DNA of 7,653 nt, taken from the NCBI GenBank assembly GCA_946404705.1, contig CAMJES010000101.1, positions 1 to 7,653 of the forward strand, in the 5' to 3' direction. Each line of letters begins with the position of its first letter. Within the stretch, counting starts at the first letter, position 1. The position numbers were made by a program, and so were the translations under genes. Positions 1-5,518 of this stretch are shown in pieces. The notes beneath the pieces were generated by a model. That model worked only from the letters and a program-made list of their open reading frames with translations. It had not been told where the DNA came from and ran no database searches. Origin of the DNA: an uncultured Ruminococcus sp. (GTDB lineage: Bacteria; Bacillota; Clostridia; Oscillospirales; Ruminococcaceae).

Positions 1-1
1 T

Positions 2-1927
2 AAGCTTGTAAAGGGAAAGCTTGAAGAGAAAACAGGCGTTGCTCTTTCAAGAGTTGCTATCGCTGCCGCAGGACGAGCTTTGAAAACACAGCGCACCGAG
101 CTTGAATTCGACATTGATGACAAGAAAGCTATCACCGAGGAGGCTGTAAAATCCTTTGAGGTTGAAACCGTGTTCAAGGCGCAGAACGAGCTTGACGAAA
201 AGGTCAAAAGTGGAAATCTTGTGTTTTACTGCGTTGGTCATACGGTCGTAAACTATTTCCTTGACGATTATAAGATAAAAAATCTCATCGGACATAAGGG
301 AAAAAAGGTCAAAATAGAACTTATCGCGGCTTTTCTCCCCAACGTTGTCGTTGAAAGCCTTTATTCCGTAATGGATATAAACAAGCTCGAAGTCACAAGC
401 CTTACGCTTGAACCTATCGCCGCAATGAATGTTATAATCCCGCCCGAGGTTCGGCTTATCAACATTGCGCTTGTCGATATCGGCGCAGGCACATCGGATA
501 TTGCGATATCGCAGAACGGAAGCATTGTCGCTTATGCGATGTCCACCGTTGCAGGCGACGAGATAACCGAAGAAATAATCCGAAGCTACATAGTTGATTT
601 CGAAACGGCGGAAAAGATGAAAATAACCGCTTCAAAGGGCGGTTCGGTCAAGTTTACGGATATTTTGGGCTTTGAAAGGAACGTTACAGCTGAGGAATTC
701 TTCAAAAGCCTTGCTCCTGCGGTCGAGTCGCTTGCAGGAAACATTTCCGACAGCATTATCGCTGCAAACGGCGGACAATCCCCTGCCGCTGTTTTCCTCG
801 TTGGCGGCGGAAGCCTTATCCCTGAGCTTTCAAGCGCAGTTTCGGAACGGCTTCAGATACCGAAAGAGCGTGTCGCAGTCGGCGGAAAGAGTGCATATAA
901 GAATATCAACCTCGGCAGGACGGGCATAGGCGGCCCCGAATATGTAACTCCTATCGGAATAGGCGTTACTGCTGTTGTAAACAAGGGTTACGACTTCTCC
1001 GTTGTAACGCTCAACGGCAAGAAAATGCGCATCTTCGATACACGATCTGTCAGCGTTGCAGATATGCTCGTTATGGCAGGCTTTAAATCCAACCAGATAA
1101 TCGGACGTTCGGGCAGAAGCCTTACATTTACGCTGAACGGCGAACGTCAGCTTATGAAGGGCGGCATTTCCGTTCCGGGTCAAATAACGCTGAACGGACT
1201 TCCGGCAGCACTTGACCAGACCGTAAAGCAGGGCGATATCATTGAGTTTACGCCAGCCGAAAGCGGAATGGACGCAAATGTTAATATCTCCGACATTGCA
1301 GGCGAACTTTCCGATAAGACTGTTTCGGTCGATGGTGTAAAGTATCCTATCGGAGTGACTGCCGTTGTAAACGGCAAGGCTGTCGGCAAGGATTACGACA
1401 TTCAGAACAACGACAAGGTCGTTATCAACGAAACAGACACACTCGGCGACCTTATGGATATACTGCCGTTCGATTCGGAAGCGATCGGCTTCTTCAAGGG
1501 CGGCAAGCAGCTCAGCTTTGACTATATTCTCCGTGCCGATGATGATATCGTAACGGGCGACAAGATAATCTCCGAAAGCTCAAAAGCAGGCAGGATCGCA
1601 AAAGCCGTTGCCGAGAAAAACGAGACAAAATCCGACTATTCCATTCCCGTTGACGCGGCTCCCGTGCAGACGGACATCGTAAGCTCTGCCCCGACCGATG
1701 CAGAGGAACAGTTCCGTGTTGTTCTCAACGGAAAGAGCGTAACGCTTCCGCCCCGTCCGAACAACGCACCGCACGAGTTTATCGAGCTGATGTCCATTGC
1801 GGATATCGACCTCGACAATCCTCCCCCGAGCGGAGATATGATAACTACCATAAACGGCAAAAACGCAAGCTTTATGGATAAGCTTAGCTACGGCGACAGC
1901 GTTGTTATCCGTTGGGCAGATAAATAA
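2..1927 (+). CDS. FtsA/PilM-like actin-fold ATPase with extended C-terminal tail; N-terminus missing
   Basis: The reading frame is open from base 2, so the gene enters from the left edge and 641 residues are visible. The TTG at 80 is internal: the residues before it (LSRVAIAAAGRALKT, about 15-29) match the region of FtsA-type proteins that enters the SHS2/1C subdomain. The actin-fold phosphate-2 motif DIGAGTSDIA lies at visible residues 159-168, and the adenosine motif VFLVGGGS at 264-271. FtsA proteins bind ATP, polymerise on the inner membrane face and tether FtsZ; PilM is the related pilus protein. FtsA itself is about 420 residues. This protein continues about 310 residues past the actin fold (from residue ~331) with a tail containing repeated NG...GD segments, and no membrane helix or amphipathic membrane-targeting helix is evident at the C-terminus. 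Clostridia carry long proteins of this kind annotated as FtsA. Whether it acts in division, cell shape or another envelope process is not shown, so no symbol is given. It appears to be the last gene of its unit. Confidence 0.8.
   Translation, partial: KLVKGKLEEKTGVALSRVAIAAAGRALKTQRTELEFDIDDKKAITEEAVKSFEVETVFKAQNELDEKVKSGNLVFYCVGHTVVNYFLDDYKIKNLIGHKGKKVKIELIAAFLPNVVVESLYSVMDINKLEVTSLTLEPIAAMNVIIPPEVRLINIALVDIGAGTSDIAISQNGSIVAYAMSTVAGDEITEEIIRSYIVDFETAEKMKITASKGGSVKFTDILGFERNVTAEEFFKSLAPAVESLAGNISDSIIAANGGQSPAAVFLVGGGSLIPELSSAVSERLQIPKERVAVGGKSAYKNINLGRTGIGGPEYVTPIGIGVTAVVNKGYDFSVVTLNGKKMRIFDTRSVSVADMLVMAGFKSNQIIGRSGRSLTFTLNGERQLMKGGISVPGQITLNGLPAALDQTVKQGDIIEFTPAESGMDANVNISDIAGELSDKTVSVDGVKYPIGVTAVVNGKAVGKDYDIQNNDKVVINETDTLGDLMDILPFDSEAIGFFKGGKQLSFDYILRADDDIVTGDKIISESSKAGRIAKAVAEKNETKSDYSIPVDAAPVQTDIVSSAPTDAEEQFRVVLNGKSVTLPPRPNNAPHEFIELMSIADIDLDNPPPSGDMITTINGKNASFMDKLSYGDSVVIRWADK
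1184..1915 (+). repeat. Three diverged NG...GD motif copies in the FtsA-like tail (protein level)
   Basis: Three segments of the tail share one pattern: an Asn-Gly turn, 7-9 residues containing hydrophobics, three or four residues, then Gly/Asn-Asp followed by alternating beta-branched residues. Copy 1 is ITLNGLPAALDQTVKQGDII (bases 1184-1249). Copy 2 is VVNGKAVGKDYDIQNNDKVV (within 1355-1426). Copy 3 is INGKNASFMDKLSYGDSVVI (within 1844-1915). Further LNGK-type turns occur between them (VTLNGKKM, VVLNGKSV). The pattern resembles the last strands of beta-grasp folds such as TGS/ThiS; that fold assignment is inference. The DNA itself is not obviously repeated, so the duplication would be old. 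Confidence 0.5.
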
Positions 1928-1931
1928 ACAG

Positions 1932-1967
1932 AAAAAGCAGCGCATTATTGTTTTTGCGCTGCTTTTT
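1932..1967. terminator. Bidirectional intrinsic terminator between convergent genes
   Basis: Perfect 12-bp stem AAAAAGCAGCGC (1932-1943) / GCGCTGCTTTTT (1956-1967) with a 12-nt loop, five bases after the stop of the FtsA-like gene. On the plus strand the stem ends in T5 and is followed by GGTTTTTAT. On the minus strand the A-run becomes the T-tract, so the same hairpin can end the convergent small gene at 2007-2171. Confidence 0.9.
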
Positions 1968-2006
1968 GGTTTTTATGCAGTTTGACGGCTTTGAGCAGAA
2001 CGTCTG

Positions 2007-2171
2007 TTATCTGCAGTTCTGATCGTTATTGTTCTGTCTGTTGTTCTGCTGCTGATTCTGCTGATTGTTGTTCTGCTGACGGTTGTTCTGCTGATTCTGC
2101 TGACGATTGTTCTGCTGCTGATTGTTGTTCTGCTGATTTTGCTGACGGTTGTTATTATTCTGGTTGTTCAT
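2007..2171 (-). CDS. Asn/Gln-rich small protein, 54 aa, unknown function
   Basis: Reading from ATG 2171 gives 54 residues: 25 Asn, 21 Gln, 5 Arg and one each of Met, Asp and Cys. The ATG at 2171 is chosen over the one at 2192, which would add MPKRRII, because GGAGG (2178-2182) sits six bases before 2171. There is no signal peptide, membrane segment or hydrophobic residue beyond the initiator Met, so the protein should be soluble and disordered or prion-like. The only Cys is the penultimate residue. The mix of AAC/AAT and CGT/AGA codons within the repeats suggests selection on the protein rather than fresh slippage. Short Asn/Gln-rich proteins occur in Clostridia and are sometimes annotated as spore-associated; that is recollection, not evidence here. 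It is a single-gene unit ending at the shared terminator. Function is not recognised. Confidence 0.68.
   Translation of the reverse strand: MNNQNNNNRQQNQQNNNQQQNNRQQNQQNNRQQNNNQQNQQQNNRQNNNDQNCR
2016..2147 (-). repeat. Two 66-bp tandem units in the Asn/Gln-rich gene
   Basis: Residues 9-30 and 31-52 are two 22-residue units that match at 14 of 22 positions. Each has an Arg-led 14-residue half and an Arg-led 8-residue half, so Arg falls at residues 9, 23, 31 and 45 (spacing 14, 8, 14). The decamer NNRQQNQQNN occurs identically at residues 7-16 and 21-30. Confidence 0.7.
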
Positions 2172-2177
2172 AATGAT

Positions 2178-2182
2178 CCTCC
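2178..2182 (-). promoter_or_regulatory. Ribosome binding site that sets the start of the Asn/Gln-rich gene
   Basis: On the minus strand, GGAGG is followed by six bases and ATG at 2171. The alternative upstream ATG at 2192 has no comparable site in front of it. This is the main reason to believe the low-complexity frame is a gene. Confidence 0.8.
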
Positions 2183-2234
2183 GTTTTGGCATAATGCCGT
2201 AAAATATATTAAGTTTTCAGCTTAAAGGTAAAAA

Positions 2235-2263
2235 ATTACAGCTTTTCCTTGAATTTATGACAA
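2235..2263 (-). promoter_or_regulatory. Candidate sigma-A promoter for the Asn/Gln-rich gene
   Basis: Minus-strand TTGTCA (2258-2263), a 17-base spacer, then TGTAAT (2235-2240). Each box is one mismatch from consensus. The start would fall near 2228, giving an untranslated leader of roughly 57 bases. The region is AT-rich, so a chance match is possible, and a weaker pair (TTTACC at 2227-2232, TATATT at 2203-2208) lies closer to the gene. Confidence 0.4.
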
Positions 2264-2277
2264 AGATAGTGTATAAT
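2249..2277 (+). promoter_or_regulatory. Candidate sigma-A promoter for malQ
   Basis: TTGAAT (2249-2254), exactly 17 bases, then a perfect TATAAT (2272-2277). Transcription would start near 2284, about 230 bases before the malQ ATG, and would run through the inverted-repeat element at 2303-2485. Its -35 box lies in the spacer of the candidate divergent promoter on the other strand. Confidence 0.65.
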
Positions 2278-2302
2278 ATTCTATAAGCAACGAAAACCAT
2301 AA

Positions 2303-2485
2303 GGGGTTCTCAAAAAAACCAAGACAAAGCAATACTTCGTATTGCCCGCAGATTTTCGTACATGACTTACATCAGCTGCAAGGCATCAAACCACAGGCAT
2401 ACTTGATGTATGGCAAGGTTTGATAACGCAGCAGATGATGTAAGTCATAGAAAATATGCCGTGAAGGAGTTTTTTTGAGGTTCCC
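2303..2485. mobile_element. MITE-like 183-bp inverted-repeat element
   Basis: The ends are 17-nt terminal inverted repeats: GGGGTTCTCAAAAAAAC (2303-2319) and the complement of GGGAACCTCAAAAAAAC (2469-2485), matching at 14 of 17. The interior forms one long imperfect hairpin. Paired segments are ATTTTC 2352-2357 with 2450-2455, a perfect 13-mer 2362-2374 with 2436-2448, GCTGC 2375-2379 with 2428-2432, ATCAAACC 2385-2392 with 2417-2424, and CATAC 2398-2402 with 2408-2412 at the tip. A separate small hairpin is at 2329-2345 (7-bp stem, loop TTC). It codes for nothing. No target-site duplication is visible in the flanks, so the insertion family is unknown and age or decay is possible. A structured leader RNA controlling malQ is the main alternative. 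Confidence 0.6.
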
Positions 2486-2501
2486 ATGGACTATTATTTT
2501 C

Positions 2502-2507
2502 AAAGGA
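2502..2507 (+). promoter_or_regulatory. malQ ribosome binding site
   Basis: AAAGGA ends nine bases before the ATG at 2517. It lies outside the inverted-repeat element, so it would stay accessible when that element folds. It supports 2517 rather than the in-frame TTG at 2475, which is inside the element's end. Confidence 0.65.
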
Positions 2508-2516
2508 TTGATTTTT

Positions 2517-4046
2517 ATGCACAGCTGCGGAATTTTACTTCATATTTCCTCGCTGCCGGGAAATTACGGCATCGGCACTCTCGGAAAAGAAGCATACGAA
2601 TTTGTGGATTTTCTGAAAAAAAGCGGTCAGGAATACTGGCAGATACTTCCTATCGGGCCGACAGGCTTCGGTGATTCACCGTATCAGAGCTATTCGGCTT
2701 ATGCAGGAAATCCCCTGCTTATCGACCTTGATATGCTGATTGAGGACGGTTTTCTCACCTCAGACGACCACGATCTAAAGGTACTTTTACATAAGCAGCA
2801 TTTTGCAGATTACGCTCAGCTTTTCAGCTTTAAATATGTCATTCTGCAAAAAGCGGCAGCGAATTTCTTTGCGTCTGCTTCAACTGCCGATATCCTCGGC
2901 TTTAAGCGTTTCTGCTCGGAAAACGGCTTCTGGCTCGATGATTATGCGCTCTTTATGTCGCTGAAATACATCAATCATCAGGCAATGTGGACGGAATGGG
3001 ACGATGACATCCGTCTTCGCGAATCCGAAGCTATTGAACGTTATACAACAGAGCTTTCCGATGATATCCTTTGCTGGAAATTCATTCAGTATGAATTTTT
3101 CAAGCAGTATTTCGCCCTCAAAGCTTATGCGAACAAAAACGGCATCAAGATCTACGGCGATATGCCGATATATGTTTCAATGGACAGCTCCGATATATGG
3201 GCAAATCCCGAGCTTTTTATGCTCGATGAGAACCGCCGCCCGACCAAGGTCGCAGGCTGTCCTCCCGATGATTTCTCGCCTACGGGTCAGCTTTGGGGAA
3301 ATCCCCTCTATAACTGGGATAAAATGGAGGAAGACGGTTTTGTATGGTGGATATCAAGGGTAGAATACTCGCAGAACTTGTTCGACCTTACACGAATCGA
3401 CCATTTCAGAGGTTTTGAAAGCTTCTATGCCATTCCTGCCGAGGATAAGACTGCCGAAAACGGAGAATGGCTCAAAGGCCCCTCAATGAAACTTTTCAAT
3501 GCGATAAAGGCCGAACTCGGCGAAGTCAAGCTTGTCGCAGAAGACCTCGGGTTCCTTACCGATGAAGTAAAGCAGATGCTTAAGGACGCAGGCTATCCCG
3601 GAATGAACGTACTTGAATTTGCTTTTTACGGCAAGGAGGACAGCAACTATCTGCCGCATAATTACGTTCGCAACAGCGTTACATACATCGGAACGCATGA
3701 CAACGATACGGCAATGGGTTGGTATAACTCGCTTGAAAAGCCCGACCGTAAATTTGCCAAAAAATATATGGGACTTAATAAAAAAGAGGGCGTTTGCGGC
3801 GGACTTATCCGCACAGCCTTTGCAAGCATTTCCGACCTCGTTATCATACAGATGCAGGATTACCTTGAACTCGGCTCGGAGGCAAGAATGAACATTCCCT
3901 CGACCATCGGCAACGGAAACTGGGCGTGGAGATTAAAGGACGGCGACCTCACTCCCGAACTTTCCAAGCGCATCAAAAAATATGCAAAAACATATTTCAG
4001 AATTCCCGTCACAAAAAAAGTCAAGGTCAAAAAAGCGGCTGAATAA
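2517..4046 (+). CDS. malQ: 4-alpha-glucanotransferase (amylomaltase, GH77)
   Basis: This cytoplasmic enzyme transfers 1,4-alpha-glucan chains between malto-oligosaccharides and releases glucose, in maltose, maltodextrin or glycogen metabolism. The 509-residue length fits the short bacterial class. The N-terminus (CGILLHISSLPGNYGIGTLG) and the segments YGDMPIYVS and PDDFSPTGQLWGNPLYNW are family hallmarks. All catalytic acids are present: nucleophile Asp295 in RIDHFRG, acid/base Glu342 in AEDLG and Asp395 in THDND. They fall within two residues of the Thermus aquaticus positions (293, 340, 395). The C-terminus ends in a Lys-rich tail, KKVKVKKAAE. The ATG at 2517 is preferred: the longer frame from TTG 2475 adds 14 residues, the first few coded by the mobile-element end, and the family normally begins right at this point. 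The gene stands alone with its own promoter and terminator, with no glycogen or maltose genes in view. Confidence 0.96.
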   Translation: MHSCGILLHISSLPGNYGIGTLGKEAYEFVDFLKKSGQEYWQILPIGPTGFGDSPYQSYSAYAGNPLLIDLDMLIEDGFLTSDDHDLKVLLHKQHFADYAQLFSFKYVILQKAAANFFASASTADILGFKRFCSENGFWLDDYALFMSLKYINHQAMWTEWDDDIRLRESEAIERYTTELSDDILCWKFIQYEFFKQYFALKAYANKNGIKIYGDMPIYVSMDSSDIWANPELFMLDENRRPTKVAGCPPDDFSPTGQLWGNPLYNWDKMEEDGFVWWISRVEYSQNLFDLTRIDHFRGFESFYAIPAEDKTAENGEWLKGPSMKLFNAIKAELGEVKLVAEDLGFLTDEVKQMLKDAGYPGMNVLEFAFYGKEDSNYLPHNYVRNSVTYIGTHDNDTAMGWYNSLEKPDRKFAKKYMGLNKKEGVCGGLIRTAFASISDLVIIQMQDYLELGSEARMNIPSTIGNGNWAWRLKDGDLTPELSKRIKKYAKTYFRIPVTKKVKVKKAAE

Positions 4047-4068
4047 TTCTTATAAGATATAAAAATAT

Positions 4069-4107
4069 AAGGTGCGGTTACTGCCCGAAAGCAGCAGCCG
4101 CACCTTT
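4069..4107. terminator. Bidirectional terminator between malQ and the transporter operon
   Basis: Stem GGTGCGG (4071-4077) / CCGCACC (4098-4104), extended by AA/TT and capped by an inner CTGC/GCAG stem. It is followed by TTTATTAT on the plus strand and by a T-rich run (TTATATTTTTAT) on the minus strand. It lies between the malQ stop (4046) and the acetyltransferase stop (4109), which converge. Confidence 0.85.
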
Positions 4108-4108
4108 A

Positions 4109-4561
4109 TTATGTCCTTTTTTTCATATAAAAATTTTTGAGAGAAACACCTCTGCGAACGACCTGCTGCTCCTTGACAACAGTATATCCTCTTGATTCAA
4201 AGAACCGCTTAGCCGTTATCGAAGCTTGAACCGTAAATTCGGAAGAATTCACGGCGCTTTCCAATTCATTGCATATTGATGTGCCTATACCTTTATGCTG
4301 ATGATCCTTGTGAACATACAATCTGTCGAGATATCCGTTTTCGGCAATATCACCGAAGCCGACTATTACTCCGTCATATTCCGCAACAACGGTATAATGT
4401 GCCGAAAAGGATTTATCCCATGCTGTCAAATCGACCTCGCCAGTCGCCCATGCGCTGACCTGTTCCATTGTATAGTCCTTTATATTCACGGAATGAACAG
4501 TATCGTAAAACAGCTTTGCAAGCGCTTCACAGTCGGACAGTTCGTATTTTCTTATGTTCAT
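4109..4561 (-). CDS. GNAT family N-acetyltransferase, YafP-like
   Basis: The 150-residue protein is a single GNAT domain, expected to move an acetyl group from acetyl-CoA to an amine. The beta4 segment LDRLYVHKDHQ (78-88) leads into the acetyl-CoA pyrophosphate loop QHKGIG (88-93, pattern Q/R-x-x-G-x-G/A). The C-terminal part VQASITAKRFFESRGY and the ending NFYMKK closely resemble E. coli YafP as remembered. The substrate is unknown. The ATG directly follows the TGA of the upstream permease (stop 4562-4564, start 4561) with no gap. GAGGAA at 4568-4573, inside the permease gene, is six bases before the ATG. Translation is therefore probably coupled, making this the last gene of the transporter operon. 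It may act on the transported compound or simply be a passenger; the sequence does not decide. Confidence 0.9.
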   Translation of the reverse strand: MNIRKYELSDCEALAKLFYDTVHSVNIKDYTMEQVSAWATGEVDLTAWDKSFSAHYTVVAEYDGVIVGFGDIAENGYLDRLYVHKDHQHKGIGTSICNELESAVNSSEFTVQASITAKRFFESRGYTVVKEQQVVRRGVSLKNFYMKKRT

Positions 4562-5518
4562 TCATCGTTCCTCACGGAAGTAATTGATTCCGCATGATGC
4601 AGGCTGCATTCTGCCCTTGTTCTTCTTTATTGAGGTAATGACAAGGATAAGAGCGGTTATAATGAACGGCAGCATATCGTAAAACGCATTCGGAAGAGTT
4701 ATTATTGATTTCGGCATATAATATTTCAGTACGCTGAACGCACCGAAAACAAGGCTGCCACCTATCGCTTTAAGCGGACTCCATGCCGCGAAGATAACGA
4801 GCGCAACGGAGATCCAACCCATGCCGTTAACGCTGTCGCTCATCCATACGCCGCCGCAGATTATCATTGAGCAGTAAGCACCGCCTATACCGCATATTCC
4901 GCCGCCTATAAGCAGGTTAATATACTTGCTGCGTACAACGTGGATACCGACAGCGTCAGCCGCCGCAGGATTTTCTCCTATTGTTCGAAGATTAAGTCCT
5001 GTTTTCGTTTTGGAAAGATAGATAAAAACTATAACGGCAATTGCAACGCCTAAATATATGAAAATATTATAGGAAAAAAGCAGCTTGCCAACAACAGGTA
5101 TATCGCTTAGCACGGGAATATGAATACTTCTGAGCTGTGAAGTAATATTCTCGGGCAGCTTGAGATTTCCCGTTGCTGAACGGGTGATGTTGTATTCGCC
5201 GATGAAGTTGGAAAGTCCGCAGCCGAAGATTGTAAGCGTAAGTCCGGTCACGTTCTGATCTGCCATAAATGTAACGGTAAGGAGAGCATATATCAAAGCC
5301 GCAGCCGCTCCCGAAAGAAATGCCGCAGCTATCGCAAGCGCCAGACTGTCGAAGCGGTAGCCTGCCATAAAGCCTGCACACGCGCCTATCGCCATCATTC
5401 CCTCAACGCCGAGGTTAAGATGTCCTGCTTTCTGATCGATTATCTCCCCGACCGTTCCGAAAAGCAGCGGAGTACCTGCAAGGACTGCCGCAACAAGGAA
5501 GTTGATAAACATATCCAT
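4562..5518 (-). CDS. nupQ: Nucleoside-type ABC transporter permease (NupQ/YufQ-like)
   Basis: One of two membrane subunits of a BmpA-type importer in the LivH/RbsC permease superfamily. The 318-residue length compares with 319 for B. subtilis YufQ. Several hydrophobic segments are visible, for example residues 6-26, 38-55, 58-85 and 150-168, plus four or so more toward the C-terminus. Family signatures are HLNLGVEGMM (about 33-42), the cytoplasmic coupling-helix region TGLNLRTIGENPAAADAVGI, and the ending NYFREER. The ATG at 5518 overlaps the upstream permease stop by one base (TGATG). AAGGAG at 5530-5535 lies 11 bases ahead. B. subtilis NupNOPQ takes up guanosine and other nucleosides, but related systems carry other ligands (for example riboflavin in spirochetes), so the symbol denotes family rather than proven substrate. 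Confidence 0.9.
   Translation of the reverse strand: MDMFINFLVAAVLAGTPLLFGTVGEIIDQKAGHLNLGVEGMMAIGACAGFMAGYRFDSLALAIAAAFLSGAAAALIYALLTVTFMADQNVTGLTLTIFGCGLSNFIGEYNITRSATGNLKLPENITSQLRSIHIPVLSDIPVVGKLLFSYNIFIYLGVAIAVIVFIYLSKTKTGLNLRTIGENPAAADAVGIHVVRSKYINLLIGGGICGIGGAYCSMIICGGVWMSDSVNGMGWISVALVIFAAWSPLKAIGGSLVFGAFSVLKYYMPKSIITLPNAFYDMLPFIITALILVITSIKKNKGRMQPASCGINYFREER

Larger units (their letters stand above)
2284..2516 (+). other. Long malQ leader (predicted 5' untranslated region)
   Basis: This is most of the 345-base gene-free stretch between the two flanking starts (2172-2516). If the promoter at 2249-2277 is used, the leader contains the whole 183-bp inverted-repeat element. A run of seven T at 2470-2476 lies about 20 bases beyond the main hairpin, too far for a normal intrinsic terminator. 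No known riboswitch was recognised. Confidence 0.45.

Noticed and set aside
80..82. TTG as the start of the FtsA-like gene
   Set aside because: The frame is open back to base 2 and the residues before the TTG continue the FtsA-type domain, so the true start lies off the left edge.
830..1183. Minus-strand frames inside the FtsA-like gene (also 1180-1389, 1580-1945)
   Set aside because: No ribosome binding site or recognisable domain was noticed; they lie fully antisense to a well-supported gene, apart from the 5' end of the last one in the terminator.
2016..2147. CRISPR-like repeat array
   Set aside because: The repetition is low-complexity Asn/Gln coding DNA in tandem, without spacers or constant repeat units.
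1982..2173. Plus-strand frame coding a Cys/Ser/Ala/Asp-rich 63-residue peptide
   Set aside because: It is the complement of the Asn/Gln-rich gene, where CAG/AAC codons read as CTG/GTT-type triplets in other frames. The minus strand has the good ribosome binding site and the terminator suits it; nothing comparable precedes this frame.
2362..2476. Intrinsic terminator or attenuator ahead of malQ (hairpin followed by seven T)
   Set aside because: The T-run starts about 20 bases after the end of the hairpin arm and belongs to the terminal repeat, so it does not have terminator geometry.
2475..2477. TTG as the malQ start
   Set aside because: It lies in the terminal inverted repeat of the leader element. 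The added 14 residues are not family-like, and the ATG at 2517 has a suitable ribosome binding site.
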